A DNA stretch of 64,000 nt, taken from positions 1,164,788 through 1,228,787 of the forward strand of contig NZ_JAHWDQ010000001.1 in NCBI RefSeq assembly GCF_019312595.1, read 5' to 3'. Made by a program: the position numbers and the translations under genes. Positions 39,218 through 50,821 of this stretch are shown here, in pieces (within the stretch, counting starts at the first letter, position 1; each line of letters starts with the position of its first letter). The notes under the pieces are model-generated. The model was not told where the DNA came from. It did no database searches and saw nothing but the letters and a program-made list of their open reading frames with translations. This stretch comes from Zhongshania aquimaris (GTDB lineage: Bacteria; Pseudomonadota; Gammaproteobacteria; Pseudomonadales; Spongiibacteraceae).

Positions 39218-40164
39218 TAGCCCAACTCACCCTCATCGATGCTAGCTAGCAAAATTGCCCGCACCAGTTGTTCAAAATCTAAGCCAGCCTGTTTGGCCGC
39301 CATCGGCACCAAACTGTGATCAGTCATACCCGGCACAGTATTCACTTCCAGCAAATAGAAGCGACCATCACTATCGCGCATCACATCAACCCGTCCCCAA
39401 CCTTCACAGCCCAAGCTAGTGAAGGCAGCTAGCGCCAATTCGCTAAGCTCCAACTCGTCGCTCGCACTCAATCCGCAGGGACACAAGTAACGCGTATCAT
39501 TCGACAAATACTTGGCGTTGAAATCATAAAATGCCGCATCGGTTTCCAGCTTTATTGCAGGCAAGGCCACGCCATTTAAAATGGCTACTGTGAACTCACT
39601 GCCCACCACCCACTGCTCAGCGAATACACGCCCATAAGCCTGCGCGTTCTGCCAAGCGCTCTGTAATTCTTCAGCGCTGGCTGCGCGCGACATGCCGATA
39701 CTTGAACCTTCGCAAGCCGGCTTGACTATCACCGAACCCAAGTCGGCAATGATCGCCGCCCAATCGCTGGCCGCGGTTAGCTCAATAAACTTAGGTGTGG
39801 ACAAGCCCATACCCAACCACAACAATTTGCAGCGAAACTTATCCATCGCCAGCGCAGAGGCCATTACGCCGCTACCGGTGTATGTCACGCCCAAGCACTC
39901 CAATGCACCTTGCACCGTGCCGTCTTCCCCTCCGGGACCATGCAGCGCAATAAACGTATGACTGAAATCTGCCTCCACACGCTGCATCCATCCGCGATCA
40001 GCAACATCGATGGCCTCAACTGCAATCCCCTGGCGTTGAAACGCCGCCGTCACTGCGGCACCGCTTTTTAACGAAATTTCACGCTCGGCCGAATGTCCGC
40101 CAAACAGGACCGCAAGCTTGCCGCCAATGGCTTTATTAATTTCCGCTACCGTCATATCGCTCAT
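39217..40164 (-). CDS. ddlB: D-alanine--D-alanine ligase
   Basis: ATP-grasp ligase that makes D-Ala-D-Ala for peptidoglycan. The 315-residue product has N-terminal VLFGGHSAEREISLKSG, serine loop EGSSIGMSRA and the metal and catalytic region EVNTVPGMTDHSLVP. It lies between murC and ftsQ as in most gammaproteobacterial clusters, with a 9-bp gap after murC. Confidence 0.96.
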   Translation of the reverse strand: MSDMTVAEINKAIGGKLAVLFGGHSAEREISLKSGAAVTAAFQRQGIAVEAIDVADRGWMQRVEADFSHTFIALHGPGGEDGTVQGALECLGVTYTGSGVMASALAMDKFRCKLLWLGMGLSTPKFIELTAASDWAAIIADLGSVIVKPACEGSSIGMSRAASAEELQSAWQNAQAYGRVFAEQWVVGSEFTVAILNGVALPAIKLETDAAFYDFNAKYLSNDTRYLCPCGLSASDELELSELALAAFTSLGCEGWGRVDVMRDSDGRFYLLEVNTVPGMTDHSLVPMAAKQAGLDFEQLVRAILLASIDEGELG

Positions 40165-40173
40165 CAGTAATAC

Positions 40174-41592
40174 CTACACCCAATCCTGACCAGACAATTG
40201 CTGCGCCAAGGCGCCAATATTTCCCGCGCCCTGTGTCAGCAATACATCACCAGGACGAATACGTGTTTTTAAAATATCAAATGCCGCTTCAGTGCTTTCC
40301 ACAAACACCGGCTCAAACTTACCCTGCAGACGAATGCTCCTGCACAAGCTGCGACTGTCCGCGCCAGCAATTGGCTCTTCACCTGCGGAGTAAACGTCTA
40401 ACAACAGTAAGCTGTCGACCGTCGACAACACCCGCACAAAATCCTCATACAAATCTTTGGTGCGACTAAAGCGGTGCGGTTGATACAGCATCACCAAACG
40501 GCGATCAGGCCATGCCTGACGCGCTGCTGATATTGTCGCCGCCACTTCAGTCGGGTGGTGACCATAGTCATCCACTAACATGAATTCACCTTCGCTTACC
40601 GCCAATTCGCCGTAGCGCTGAAAGCGTCGGCCAACTCCTTGGAAATTGGCAATCCCGGCGCAAATCGCATCGGCAGATATGCCTTCATCACTTGCCACCG
40701 CTATCGCCGCAGTGGCATTCAACACGTTGTGCACACCCGGCTGATGGATGCACAGAGCCAGCTCACTGCCATCGGGACGGCTTACTGAAAAACGACTTTG
40801 CATTCCCTGTTTCTCTAAGGAGTGAATTCGAAAATCAGCGTCGTCGCTAAACCCGTAGGTCAATGTGGGGCGACCAATATCTGGCAACAACTCACGAACA
40901 ACCGGGTCATCAATACAAACCACTGCAATGCCGTAAAATGGCAAATTGTGAAGGAACTCAATAAAGGTCCGCTTCAACTTGCTAAAGTCGCCGCCATAGG
41001 TCGCCATATGATCGGCTTCAATATTCGTAATAACAGACACCATCGGCTGCAAATGTAAGAATGACGCGTCACTTTCGTCTGCCTCCGCTACCAAATAGCG
41101 GCTCTCACCCAAGGCTGCATTGGTACCAGCACTATTCACCAATCCACCAATGACAAAAGTCGGATCTAGACCGGCCTCTGCAAAAATAGACGTAATCAAA
41201 CTTGTGGTCGTTGTTTTTCCGTGGGTACCTGCAACGGCGATACCGTGACGATAACGCATTAACTCAGCCAGCATTTCGGCACGACGAACAATTGGAACTC
41301 GGCTACTGCGTGCGGCAATAATTTCTGGATTGGCGTCATTTATCGCGCTGGATACCACCACCACATCGGAGTCACCAATATTCTCACCACGGTGGCCGAA
41401 GGCGATCCGCGCACCCAGCTGCTGTAAACGCGCGGTACTAGGCGATGCCTTTAAATCTGAACCCGAAATAATGTACCCAAGATTTAGCAACACCTCGGCG
41501 ATGCCACACATACCAGCGCCGCCAATACCGATAAAATGTATGCGCTTAACTCTGCGCATTTCTGGCACAACGAAGGGGTGCTTAGGACTCAT
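40174..41592 (-). CDS. murC: UDP-N-acetylmuramate--L-alanine ligase
   Basis: Adds L-Ala to UDP-MurNAc. I start it at ATG 41592 (472 residues), which overlaps the murG end by 11 bp. An upstream in-frame start at 41634 would add 14 residues with no family match. It carries the Rossmann opening [22 protein letters not shown] loop [11 protein letters not shown] and [12 protein letters not shown]. Confidence 0.96.
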   Translation of the reverse strand: MSPKHPFVVPEMRRVKRIHFIGIGGAGMCGIAEVLLNLGYIISGSDLKASPSTARLQQLGARIAFGHRGENIGDSDVVVVSSAINDANPEIIAARSSRVPIVRRAEMLAELMRYRHGIAVAGTHGKTTTTSLITSIFAEAGLDPTFVIGGLVNSAGTNAALGESRYLVAEADESDASFLHLQPMVSVITNIEADHMATYGGDFSKLKRTFIEFLHNLPFYGIAVVCIDDPVVRELLPDIGRPTLTYGFSDDADFRIHSLEKQGMQSRFSVSRPDGSELALCIHQPGVHNVLNATAAIAVASDEGISADAICAGIANFQGVGRRFQRYGELAVSEGEFMLVDDYGHHPTEVAATISAARQAWPDRRLVMLYQPHRFSRTKDLYEDFVRVLSTVDSLLLLDVYSAGEEPIAGADSRSLCRSIRLQGKFEPVFVESTEAAFDILKTRIRPGDVLLTQGAGNIGALAQQLSGQDWV

Positions 41593-42667
41593 GGGCAAAC
41601 TCCATGCAGTAATCTGCCGCGACATCGGCAGCATCTATTTTTGCCAACCGTCTTGCCGCTTCCGCGTTATTCAACAGATTCCCCCGCTGTGCCTTTTCAC
41701 TTTGCAGCCACTCTAATAACGCTGAGGCTGTAAATTCTTTTTGATCAATGATTTCGCCTGCACCGCCATCCGCAAACCATTTCGCGTTCGCGCGCTGATG
41801 GTCATCTATTGCGTGAGGTAGCGGAACTAATATTGCTGGCACTCCGGCTGCGGCTAACTCAGCAACCGTCAATGCACCTGCGCGACAAATCACCACATCC
41901 GCCCAACTATAAGCCGCCGCCATATCGTCAATAAATGCTTCCGCCAGAACGGCCACATCAGCCTCGGCATAGGCCGCTAGTACAGCCTGCTCATGGTCGC
42001 GACCAGTTTGATGCCACAGCAATGGTCGCTCGGCTGCTGGCAATGTCTGCCAAGTTTGAATCACTACATCGTTGATTGGTTTAGCTCCGAGGCTGCCCCC
42101 CAATACCAATACTCGCAATTGTCCGCTGCGCTCAAGCCATCTTGCGGCCGGTGTATCCAGCGCCGCAATTTCACGACGGACAGGATTGCCGATATAGCGA
42201 TTTTTTATACCGCCGAGTGCGATTGGATATCCGGTCAGACACAATTTGGCAATTTTCGCTAACAGGCGATTCGTGGTGCCTGCAACCGCATTCTGTTCTT
42301 GAATCACCACCGGCACGCCCAATAATTTTGCGGCCAGCCCACCCGGGCCAGAGGCGTAACCGCCCATACCCACCACACAAAAGGGTTTCAACTTTAGAAT
42401 CAAGCGCATGCTTTGCAGCACAGCCACGCCCGCTTTGAATATCGCCACAACACGAAACAAAGGATTTTTGCCTCGCACACCCGACATATTTAAACAGTGC
42501 AAAGGTAAATCCGCAGCCGGCACTAAACGCGCCTCTATGCCTGCGGCAGTACCCAACCAGTGCACGGCGACACCGCGTTCAGCCAAGGCTCTAGCTACGG
42601 CTAATGCGGGGAAAACATGGCCACCGGTGCCGCCGGCCATCATCAATACGGTGCGCTCAGCGGCCAT
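41582..42667 (-). CDS. murG: Lipid II synthase MurG (UDP-GlcNAc transferase)
   Basis: Membrane-associated GT-B enzyme that converts lipid I to lipid II. From ATG 42667 the product is 361 residues and begins [20 protein letters not shown]. It has the second glycine-rich loop [13 protein letters not shown] and the donor-binding [15 protein letters not shown]. The start overlaps the ftsW end by 11 bp; an in-frame start at 42709 lies deeper inside ftsW and is rejected. Confidence 0.96.
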   Translation of the reverse strand: MAAERTVLMMAGGTGGHVFPALAVARALAERGVAVHWLGTAAGIEARLVPAADLPLHCLNMSGVRGKNPLFRVVAIFKAGVAVLQSMRLILKLKPFCVVGMGGYASGPGGLAAKLLGVPVVIQEQNAVAGTTNRLLAKIAKLCLTGYPIALGGIKNRYIGNPVRREIAALDTPAARWLERSGQLRVLVLGGSLGAKPINDVVIQTWQTLPAAERPLLWHQTGRDHEQAVLAAYAEADVAVLAEAFIDDMAAAYSWADVVICRAGALTVAELAAAGVPAILVPLPHAIDDHQRANAKWFADGGAGEIIDQKEFTASALLEWLQSEKAQRGNLLNNAEAARRLAKIDAADVAADYCMEFAHES

Positions 42668-43796
42668 CTTGCCTCCGACATTCCCGTTCGATTCGTCCAA
42701 CCAATGCAACCATTGCCATACATACCATTAAGCTACTGCCGCCATAACTCATGAACGGCAAGGTCAGTCCTTTGGTCGGCAACAATCCGGCATTTACACC
42801 CATATTGATAAAAGCCTGACCGCTAATCATGATGGCAATCCCATAGGCCACCAATGCGTGAAATTGCTTGCCCATCGATTCCGCATATCGACCAATAAAT
42901 AAAATCCGCCCAATCAAGGCGACAAACAGACCGAGAATTAATAAGGTGCCTAAAAAACCAAATTCTTCCGCAAAGATAGCGAACACAAAATCGGTATGCG
43001 CTTCAGGCAAGTAAAATAATTTCTGCACGCTATTTCCTAAACCGACACCACTAAATTGGCCGCGACCAAAGGCAATCAATGACTGGGTTAACTGATAGCC
43101 AGTATTAAATTGATCTGCCCACGGATCAGTAAAAGCGGTTAAGCGCTTCATCCGATAGGGCTCAAAGATCACCATGGCGACAGCGCCAGCAACGCAACTT
43201 AAAATCACGAGCAAGAACTGGCCTAGCTTTACGCCGCCAAGAAAAATCATCACAAACGCGGTGCCAGCGGTGACAACGGTTGCACCAAAATCGGGCTCAA
43301 GCATTAGTAATAAGGTTACGGCAAAGAGCAGGGCCATAGGTTTAACAAAGCCTGACCAACTTTCACGAACCTCATCGTGTCTGCGCACGAGATAGCCCGC
43401 CAGATAAAAGATCACACATAGCTTTACAAACTCAGATGCTTGCAAGGTTATTGGGCCTAGGGATATCCAGCGGCGACTACCATTAACTTCGCGCCCAACG
43501 CCGGGAATAAGTACTAATGCCAACACCACAAAGCCAAGCAACAGCAACAGCCAACCGCTGCGTTCCCACACGTCGATTGGCGTGAGATACATGACAAGGC
43601 TAAGCACTGAAGCCAAACTAAAGTGGAATAGATAGCGCTTAGCAAAATAGAACGCGTCGTCGTAGCGACTCGCCGCGTGCTCAACCGATGCGGATGTCAT
43701 CGCGACAAACCCAACCACCAGCAAGGCAACTATGATCAATTGTAAATGGCGATCAAATTGCTTGACCTCGGCAATGCTATTGCTCAGGTAGCTCAT
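42657..43796 (-). CDS. ftsW: Septal peptidoglycan polymerase FtsW
   Basis: SEDS-family glycosyltransferase that polymerises lipid II with FtsI. The 379-residue product has ten membrane spans, the conserved LMLEPDFGATVV block and the large loop LPEAHTDFVFAIFAEEFGFL. The start overlaps the murD stop codon by ATGA. A short basic C-terminal tail ([12 protein letters not shown]) is cytosolic. Confidence 0.97.
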   Translation of the reverse strand: MSYLSNSIAEVKQFDRHLQLIIVALLVVGFVAMTSASVEHAASRYDDAFYFAKRYLFHFSLASVLSLVMYLTPIDVWERSGWLLLLLGFVVLALVLIPGVGREVNGSRRWISLGPITLQASEFVKLCVIFYLAGYLVRRHDEVRESWSGFVKPMALLFAVTLLLMLEPDFGATVVTAGTAFVMIFLGGVKLGQFLLVILSCVAGAVAMVIFEPYRMKRLTAFTDPWADQFNTGYQLTQSLIAFGRGQFSGVGLGNSVQKLFYLPEAHTDFVFAIFAEEFGFLGTLLILGLFVALIGRILFIGRYAESMGKQFHALVAYGIAIMISGQAFINMGVNAGLLPTKGLTLPFMSYGGSSLMVCMAMVALVGRIERECRRQDGR

Positions 43797-45148
43797 ACAG
43801 ACACTCCCCTTGCCAAAGATTTAACGGCATCGCTAAATACTTCGCCGCGGTGCTCATAGTTTTTAAACATATCGAAGCTTGCGCACGCCGGCGACAAAAG
43901 CACCACGTCGCCGTCGACTGCATAATTTGCCGCTGCGTTTACCGCCGACAACAAGGTATCGCAAATAGCAGCGGGAATTCTGCCGGCTAAAAGCTCGAGC
44001 ATTTTTGGCGCCATCTCGCCAATAAATACTGCCGCGCGGGCGGAATCTGCAGCAGCGTTCATCAATGGCGTAAAATCCGCTCCCTTGCCGATACCGCCGG
44101 CAATCAATACGACCTTGCCAGAACCTGCTAAACCGCGCAGGGCCGACACCGCGGCGCCAACATTAGTGCCCTTGGAGTCGTTGTAATAACGGACGCGGCC
44201 AATTTCAGCTACAAATTCGCAGCGATGCGGCAAGCCCTTAAACTCACACAGCGCAGTTAACATGGCTGGCATGGCTAAACCGATAGCACTGCCCAGTGCC
44301 AATGCAGCTAGTGCATTGCTAATATTGTGCGAGCCCACTATTTTCATGGCTGCTACCGGAAGTAAGGGTTCCCTCGCTAAGGCTAAATACTGTTCGCCTT
44401 CTTTTTCCATCAAACCGAAAGCCCGAAAATCTGAGCGTCCCAATCCGAAGCTCCACTTCACTACATCATCGGGAACCAAGGGTGTACTCAGCGCATCGTC
44501 ACGATTGATAACAACTTGCTTACACTCTCTGAAAATACGGTGCTTGGCTTGGTGGTAATTAATAAGACTGCCGTGATGATCTAAGTGGTCTTCACTGACA
44601 TTCAATACAGTGGCTACTTCCGCGCCGACCGAAGCGCAGCGCTCTAGCTGAAACGACGACAGCTCCAGCACATACAACTCGACACTATCGTCTAACAAAT
44701 CTAACGCAGGTGTACCGAGGTTGCCCCCAACAGCGACCCGACGGCCTTCGCACGCGGCCATTTCGCCAACCAAGGTGGTCACTGTACTTTTGCCGTTAGA
44801 CCCGGTGATAGCGACAAGTGGCGCTTTAGCCTCGCGACAGAACCACTCTATATCGCCAGATACATGAACACCTTGAGACTTAGCCGCGGCAATAGCAGGC
44901 TCTGCTAGGGAAATACCAGGACTAATTACGAGCTCGGTTGCGCTTAAAAATTGATCTTCAGAAAATTCGCCCAATGTAAGCTCAACACCGGGAAACTCCC
45001 GCCGAAATTCTTCTAATCCGGGCGGGATATCTCGACTATCTGCAAGCGCAAAAGACAGTCCTTGGCGGGTAAAATAACGGGCGATAGAAAGCCCGGTATT
45101 ACCTAAACCAATAACGACCCGTCTATTGTCGGATGCAATCAAACTCAC
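43793..45148 (-). CDS. murD: UDP-N-acetylmuramoyl-L-alanine--D-glutamate ligase
   Basis: Adds D-Glu. I choose GTG 45148 (451 residues), since MSLIASDNRRVVIGLGNTG matches the Pseudomonas N-terminus residue for residue. The TTG at 45160 would only add four residues. The ATP loop is TGSNGKSTVTTL, followed by LELSSFQLE and NVSEDHLDHH. It begins 27 bp after the mraY stop codon. Confidence 0.95.
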   Translation of the reverse strand: MSLIASDNRRVVIGLGNTGLSIARYFTRQGLSFALADSRDIPPGLEEFRREFPGVELTLGEFSEDQFLSATELVISPGISLAEPAIAAAKSQGVHVSGDIEWFCREAKAPLVAITGSNGKSTVTTLVGEMAACEGRRVAVGGNLGTPALDLLDDSVELYVLELSSFQLERCASVGAEVATVLNVSEDHLDHHGSLINYHQAKHRIFRECKQVVINRDDALSTPLVPDDVVKWSFGLGRSDFRAFGLMEKEGEQYLALAREPLLPVAAMKIVGSHNISNALAALALGSAIGLAMPAMLTALCEFKGLPHRCEFVAEIGRVRYYNDSKGTNVGAAVSALRGLAGSGKVVLIAGGIGKGADFTPLMNAAADSARAAVFIGEMAPKMLELLAGRIPAAICDTLLSAVNAAANYAVDGDVVLLSPACASFDMFKNYEHRGEVFSDAVKSLARGVSV

Positions 45149-45175
45149 TTTTTGTACCAACCCCGAATAAAAATT

Positions 45176-46258
45176 TTAACGTAGTTTTAAAGTTGCCAAA
45201 CCGAAAAGCACCAGCATCACAGTAATAATCCAGAAACGCACAATGACACGTGGTTCCGGCCAACCCTTTAATTCAAAATGATGATGAATAGGTGCCATGC
45301 GGAAAATACGTCGCCCCGTTAATTTGAAGGAAGCGACTTGTAAAATGACCGACACCGTTTCTAATACAAAAATGCCGCCCATGATAAAAAACACAATTTC
45401 ATGCCGCGTAATAACGGCAACGGTTCCCAGTGCAGCGCCTAATGCAAGCGCACCGACATCGCCCATAAAAACTTGCGCGGGATAGGTGTTAAACCACAGG
45501 AATCCCAAGCCTGCGCCTGCCAAAGATCCACATATAACAATCAACTCACCGGCACCTGCCACATAGGGAATGTGCAAATACTCCGCGAACTTAACGTTAC
45601 CGGTCAGATAGGCAATTAAACCTAAAGCAGCACCAACCATAACCGTCGGCAAGATTGCCAAACCATCCAAACCGTCGGTCAAATTGACTGCGTTACTGGA
45701 ACCAACTATCACGAAATACGTGAGCACGATAAAAAATGCGCCCATCTGCCAACTTACGTTTTTGAAGAACGGAAAAAACAATTGGGTGTCGACCGGACTA
45801 TCTGCGGTTACATATAAAAAGATCGCCGCACCTAAGCCGGCGATACTTTGCCAAAAATATTTCCAGCGCGCTGGAAGCCCACGTGAATTGCGCTGTATAA
45901 CCTTGCGATAGTCATCTACCCAGCCCACTGCGCCAAAAATCGCAGTAACCACAAGTACGGTCCATACAAAGGGGTTCCGCAAATCTGACCACAACAAGGT
46001 GCTGGTAAAAATCGCCACTAAAATAAGTGCGCCGCCCATCGTTGGAGTACCTGATTTACTCAGGTGCGACTTAGGACCATCGTCACGGATTGCCTGGCCA
46101 ATTTGATAGAAATTTAATTTACGTATCATGAACGGGCCAACTAACAAGGAGATAGCCAAAGCCGTTAAGACGCCGAGAATGCCGCGAAAACTCAGATACT
46201 GAAATACCGCAAAACCGCTTATATGCTGACTTAGGTACTCAGATAGAAATAGCAACAT
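45176..46258 (-). CDS. mraY: Phospho-MurNAc-pentapeptide translocase
   Basis: Makes lipid I on undecaprenyl phosphate. The 360-residue, ten-span product carries GWVDDYRKV (Mg site), [10 protein letters not shown] and the cytosolic [19 protein letters not shown]. The start codon overlaps the murF stop by one base. Confidence 0.97.
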   Translation of the reverse strand: MLLFLSEYLSQHISGFAVFQYLSFRGILGVLTALAISLLVGPFMIRKLNFYQIGQAIRDDGPKSHLSKSGTPTMGGALILVAIFTSTLLWSDLRNPFVWTVLVVTAIFGAVGWVDDYRKVIQRNSRGLPARWKYFWQSIAGLGAAIFLYVTADSPVDTQLFFPFFKNVSWQMGAFFIVLTYFVIVGSSNAVNLTDGLDGLAILPTVMVGAALGLIAYLTGNVKFAEYLHIPYVAGAGELIVICGSLAGAGLGFLWFNTYPAQVFMGDVGALALGAALGTVAVITRHEIVFFIMGGIFVLETVSVILQVASFKLTGRRIFRMAPIHHHFELKGWPEPRVIVRFWIITVMLVLFGLATLKLR

Positions 46259-47622
46259 TAGCTATTACTCCCTGTTAATTCCGCAGAGAGCGCGTCAACT
46301 ACTTCTTCCATCGCGGCACTGCGCGAACCCTTGACCAATACCGTATCTCCCGATTTTACAAAACGACCTAACTTAGCAATTAGTTCCGCCTTCTTAGCGA
46401 AGGCAAAACTCTCTCCACCGAACTCGGAGGCCATTAATTCAGCAAACTCGCCCACCACAAATAGGGCGTCTATTCGATTCTCACGGGCGTAAGCGGCAAT
46501 CTCGCGGTGTCGCAAATCGGCCTCAGCACCAAGCTCAGCCATATGCCCCATGACAAATACTTTTCTACCAACACCGCTCGCTAACACATCAATCGCGGCG
46601 CGCACCGAACCAGAATTAGCGTTATAACTATCGTCAATCACTGCGACACCGGCGATGTCTCGCCGCAACAGACGCCCGCTAACACTGCGCATAGACTCTA
46701 AACCTGCAACAACGTCTGCAAGGCTTACACCAGCGGAAAGTGATGCCGCTGCTGCCGCCAATGCATTCGCTATCATATGGCGCCCCGACAAAGGCATGCA
46801 CACTCTTGCACTACCGTTAAAACTCACCAATTCAAACCGAACCGTTCCCGGTACACTCAGGTCAATATCACGAGCAAACACATCGACATCCTCACGCACA
46901 AGGCTGAATAGACGTTGTTTTACGTGCTTGGCAATGCTCCGCCACAACTCGCAATACGTGTCATCAGCGTTTATGACGGCAAGGCCATGTTGCGGCAAAC
47001 TACTAAATATCTCGCCCTTGGTCTTCGCCACACCTTCCAGTGATCCGAAGCCAGCAATATGCGCTGGCTGTGCGTTTGTTAATACCGCGATATCCGGCTC
47101 AGCAAACTCACATAAATAAGCAATATCACCTTGTTTGGCAGCGCCCATTTCGATCACTGCAAAACGATGTTTTTCTTCGATAGCGAGCAAACTCAATGGC
47201 ACGCCGATCTCATTGTTTAAATTACCTTGCGTGGCGAATAAATCACCGTGCTGCGCAAAGATACTTGCAAGCATTTCTTTGGTGCTGGTCTTCCCGCTAC
47301 TGCCAGTAACCGCAACTAGTGGCCCTGAAAATTGACGACGATTTTCTCTTGCGATCAATCCCAAAGCATGACGACTGTCTGTGACCAACACACTGGGCAG
47401 AATATCCGTTGATTCACTAACTAATGCTGCTATTGCGCCATTTTTTTTAGCGTCTTCAACAAATTTATTGCCGTTAAAATTTTCGCCAGACAGCGCAACA
47501 AATAAATCGCCACGTTTAATTTTCCGAGTGTCAGTGGATAAACCCAGCACTTGTACATCGGCGCCGCACAACTTTCCGTCAGCACAGTTCGCAATTTGCC
47601 CTAAGGTCATCGGAGAAATCAC
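46258..47622 (-). CDS. murF: UDP-MurNAc-tripeptide--D-Ala-D-Ala ligase
   Basis: Adds D-Ala-D-Ala to the tripeptide. I choose GTG 47622 (454 residues). It overlaps the murE stop as GTGA, and AGGA lies 7 bases upstream. The later ATG 47610 is possible, while the longest frame (47658) starts inside murE. The ATP loop is [24 protein letters not shown] and MGHMAELG are family blocks. Confidence 0.95.
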   Translation of the reverse strand: MISPMTLGQIANCADGKLCGADVQVLGLSTDTRKIKRGDLFVALSGENFNGNKFVEDAKKNGAIAALVSESTDILPSVLVTDSRHALGLIARENRRQFSGPLVAVTGSSGKTSTKEMLASIFAQHGDLFATQGNLNNEIGVPLSLLAIEEKHRFAVIEMGAAKQGDIAYLCEFAEPDIAVLTNAQPAHIAGFGSLEGVAKTKGEIFSSLPQHGLAVINADDTYCELWRSIAKHVKQRLFSLVREDVDVFARDIDLSVPGTVRFELVSFNGSARVCMPLSGRHMIANALAAAAASLSAGVSLADVVAGLESMRSVSGRLLRRDIAGVAVIDDSYNANSGSVRAAIDVLASGVGRKVFVMGHMAELGAEADLRHREIAAYARENRIDALFVVGEFAELMASEFGGESFAFAKKAELIAKLGRFVKSGDTVLVKGSRSAAMEEVVDALSAELTGSNS

Positions 47623-49100
47623 AGCGATGTCCTCGCGGCTAGAGCAAGACGCGCACATTGCACATCGCTAAATGGCAATCGGTGACCAGCTATTTCCTGG
47701 TAATCTTCGTGCCCCTTGCCTGCCACTAAAACAATATCACCCGATCTTGCAGACGCAATAGCGGCTTGAATAGCTGTCGCTCGCTCAGGCTCTAAAAATG
47801 GTTTCTCACTCATTCCCGCGCAGATATCGGCGATAATTCCCTCGGCAGATTCCGATCGTGGATTATCGTTAGTCACCCAAACCTGATCTGCATATTGCTC
47901 AGCAATCGCACCCATCAACGGCCGCTTTGATTTATCTCGATCACCACCGCAACCCATCACACAAATAATTTTTCCGAGAATAACGGGGCGCAATGTTTGC
48001 AACACTTTTTGCAGTGCATCTGGTGTATGAGCGTAGTCAACGACGGCCAATACATCATCTTCCGAACGTAAACACTCCATTCGGCCAGGCACAGGTTTCA
48101 ATAACGGCAAGGCCGCCTCGATATCTTTTGCGGGAACTCCCAAACCTAATAATGCGGCACTCGCCGCCAGTAAGTTTGATAAGTTAAATGCGCCCAACAG
48201 AGGAGAGCTAATACTTATATCACCCCAGCCACTGCGTAATTGCGCACGAATGCCATTCATATCGCAGCTCACATTTTCTGCGTATACCTTTGCTCTTTCG
48301 TCAAAAACACTAAAATCAATAATCTGTTTCGCTGTTGATCTAGCCAATAATTTGCGACCAAACTCGTCATCCCGATTTATAACCGCCAGCTGCAATCCCG
48401 ACCAAGCAAATAGCCGAGCTTTTTCTTCGCCATAGGCCTCCATCGAGCCGTGGTAATCAAGGTGATCTTGGCTAAGGTTGGTAAACACGGCGGCGGCAAA
48501 GTTTAAAGCGGCAACACGGTGCTGCGCCAAGCCGTGAGACGACACTTCCATCGCCGCCCAACTTGCACCGCCATCGCGCCAATCACCAAGAATTGCCTGT
48601 ACAGAAACCGCATCCGGAGTCGTATTGGCGCCGCTGCTTAAGCGCCCAAAACGACCACTGCCCAATGTACCTATAAGGCCACAGGGTTCACCGATTGCCT
48701 CTAGTAACTGTGCAACCATCCACGCGCAACTCGTCTTACCGTTGGTTCCGGTAATACCGATCAATTTAAGTTGCGAAGATGGATTGCCATAAAAACGGCC
48801 AGCTATATCGCTCAACTTTGCCAGTAAATCATCAACCACGACCACGGGTAATGACCACTGCGCGGGATCGAATGGTGCGTCAGCTATCACGGCAACTGCG
48901 CCAGCATGAATCGCGGCATCAATATAATCTCGGCCATCGACGGTATGCCCACGCACCGCCAAGAACACATCGCCAGCTTGCACGTCGCGACTGTTCAGTG
49001 CCAAGCCGGTTACCGGCACGGCTGCAACTTCCGGCGGTAAATCGTTTAGCAAATCGCCGAGTAATCTTGGTACTGTGTAATCCTGTTGCTCTGCCATCAC
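47619..49100 (-). CDS. murE: UDP-MurNAc-L-Ala-D-Glu--meso-diaminopimelate ligase
   Basis: Adds the third stem residue. The motif DNPR in VTNDNPRSE is the hallmark for meso-DAP, so the wall is DAP-type. The 493-residue product has ATP loop GTNGKTSCAWM. GTG 49100 overlaps the ftsI stop codon (GTGA) and the next codon is ATG 49097; either start gives the same protein within one residue. AGGGAGA lies upstream. Confidence 0.96.
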   Translation of the reverse strand: MMAEQQDYTVPRLLGDLLNDLPPEVAAVPVTGLALNSRDVQAGDVFLAVRGHTVDGRDYIDAAIHAGAVAVIADAPFDPAQWSLPVVVVDDLLAKLSDIAGRFYGNPSSQLKLIGITGTNGKTSCAWMVAQLLEAIGEPCGLIGTLGSGRFGRLSSGANTTPDAVSVQAILGDWRDGGASWAAMEVSSHGLAQHRVAALNFAAAVFTNLSQDHLDYHGSMEAYGEEKARLFAWSGLQLAVINRDDEFGRKLLARSTAKQIIDFSVFDERAKVYAENVSCDMNGIRAQLRSGWGDISISSPLLGAFNLSNLLAASAALLGLGVPAKDIEAALPLLKPVPGRMECLRSEDDVLAVVDYAHTPDALQKVLQTLRPVILGKIICVMGCGGDRDKSKRPLMGAIAEQYADQVWVTNDNPRSESAEGIIADICAGMSEKPFLEPERATAIQAAIASARSGDIVLVAGKGHEDYQEIAGHRLPFSDVQCARLALAARTSL

Positions 49101-50821
49101 GCCGCCGAATCTCCCTTCACTTTAGGTTTAGGGTCAGCCGGCTCTAGGTTGTCCGGCGCAATATTTAACAAGCGCAAAGCGTCAGACACCACTTTCGAAA
49201 AAACCGGTGCGGCAACCAAGCCACCAAAATAATCTCCATGGGGTTCGTCTATAGTTACTACCGCCACAATCCGGGGATTACTTGCCGGTGCAACACCTGC
49301 AAACAAGGCGAAATAGCGATCCTTTGCGTACCCACCGGCTTCAGCTTTATGAGACGTTCCCGTTTTACCGGCAATTCGATAGGCATCTACTTGCGCTCGC
49401 GTTGCAGTGCCACCCAGCTCGGTCACCTCCTCAAGCATTGAAACAACTTGCCGAGCTATTTTTGCTGAGATCACTTGTTGCTTAACGGGCTTTTCGGTTC
49501 GCTTGAGCAGCGAAACCTGCTGAAACATGCCGCGGTTTGCAAACACAGAATACGCCTGAGCAAGCTGTAAATTTGTTACCGTCAAACCGTAGCCAAATGC
49601 AAATGTAGCGCGTTCAATAGCACGCCAATTTGGTCTATTCGGCAACATACCGTTGCTTTCGCCAGGAAAGCCCGAACCAGTTGAACGACCGAGGCCAAAG
49701 CGATTAAAAACGCCCCAAACATCGTTCTCATCGAGTGACAAAGCGATCTTAGTTGTCCCGACTTGGCTAGATTTTTTCAACACCTCCGCAACGGTAATCG
49801 AACCGTAGTTGCGGTGATCCTCAAGGACCTTCGGGCCGACCTTTATATAACCGGGATTGGTATTAATAATTGTATCAGGCGTGTATTTACCACTTTCTAA
49901 ACCGGCAACAATTGTTAGCGGCTTAACAGTGGAGCCAGGCTCAAACATATCTATTACCGCGCGATTACGCATCGCATCTGGCACTAGCTGGCTCCGATTA
50001 TTCGGGTTGAATGAAGGCTGATTTACCATTGCTAGTACTTCACCAGATTCGCTGTCGATAATAACGACCGAACCGGCTTTAGCGCCGGTTTTGGTGATTG
50101 CTGACTTGAGTTCTTTGTAAGCAAGATATTGCAAACGCAAATCTATACTGAGCTGTATATCTTTGCCGGGGCTAGCAGCCTCGCCGGCGTCTATCTCCCT
50201 AATAATATTGCCGTATAAATCTTTTAATACCTGCTTGCGCCCCGGTGTGCCGTTAAGCCATTCGTCGTAGGCAAGCTCCAACCCTTCCTGGCCGCGATCG
50301 TCGATATCGGTAAAGCCAAGGACATGCGCAGTGACCTCTCCCGCTGGATAAAATCTGCGGTACTCCCGTTGCAAATACACACCCGGTACTTTCATTTGCA
50401 TAATCTGCTGAGCCGCTGCGGGTGCCATGTGTCGACGCAGATACATAAATTGACTGCCGCTATAACGTGCTATACGGCGCGACAATTCAGCTGGCTTCAT
50501 TTCTAAACTAGTGGCTAGGCGAGCCCATTCTTCCTTCGCATTTTTTAACTCTTGAGGGTTTGCCCAAATAGACGCAACCGGAGTACTTACCGCCAAAGGC
50601 TCGCCATTGCGATCTGAAATCATGCCACGATGAGCTGGAATCACCTCGGTACGATTTGTACGGGCATTGCCCTGGCCCTGCAAAAACTCGTAACCACGAT
50701 CGACATCTAACACTTGCAGCGTTAGCGTACGCCATACTAAAAGAAGCGCGAGCACAAATAGCGCCCCCACAACAATGCGGAAACGCCACGGCGAAATAGG
50801 TGCTTTAACCTGCTTTCCCAT
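49097..50821 (-). CDS. ftsI: Septal transpeptidase FtsI (PBP3)
   Basis: Class B penicillin-binding protein that cross-links septal peptidoglycan. From ATG 50821 the product is 574 residues: membrane helix at about 14-32, pedestal domain, and active-site S297 in STVK. KTGT is at 486-489 and GYG in FGYGLTV. The second motif, normally SSN, reads SSQ at 351-353 (codon CAA at 49765-49763). The C-terminal tail is short and acidic. It overlaps ftsL by 17 bp. An upstream TTG at 50830 is rejected. All else fits. Confidence 0.96.
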   Translation of the reverse strand: MGKQVKAPISPWRFRIVVGALFVLALLLVWRTLTLQVLDVDRGYEFLQGQGNARTNRTEVIPAHRGMISDRNGEPLAVSTPVASIWANPQELKNAKEEWARLATSLEMKPAELSRRIARYSGSQFMYLRRHMAPAAAQQIMQMKVPGVYLQREYRRFYPAGEVTAHVLGFTDIDDRGQEGLELAYDEWLNGTPGRKQVLKDLYGNIIREIDAGEAASPGKDIQLSIDLRLQYLAYKELKSAITKTGAKAGSVVIIDSESGEVLAMVNQPSFNPNNRSQLVPDAMRNRAVIDMFEPGSTVKPLTIVAGLESGKYTPDTIINTNPGYIKVGPKVLEDHRNYGSITVAEVLKKSSQVGTTKIALSLDENDVWGVFNRFGLGRSTGSGFPGESNGMLPNRPNWRAIERATFAFGYGLTVTNLQLAQAYSVFANRGMFQQVSLLKRTEKPVKQQVISAKIARQVVSMLEEVTELGGTATRAQVDAYRIAGKTGTSHKAEAGGYAKDRYFALFAGVAPASNPRIVAVVTIDEPHGDYFGGLVAAPVFSKVVSDALRLLNIAPDNLEPADPKPKVKGDSAA

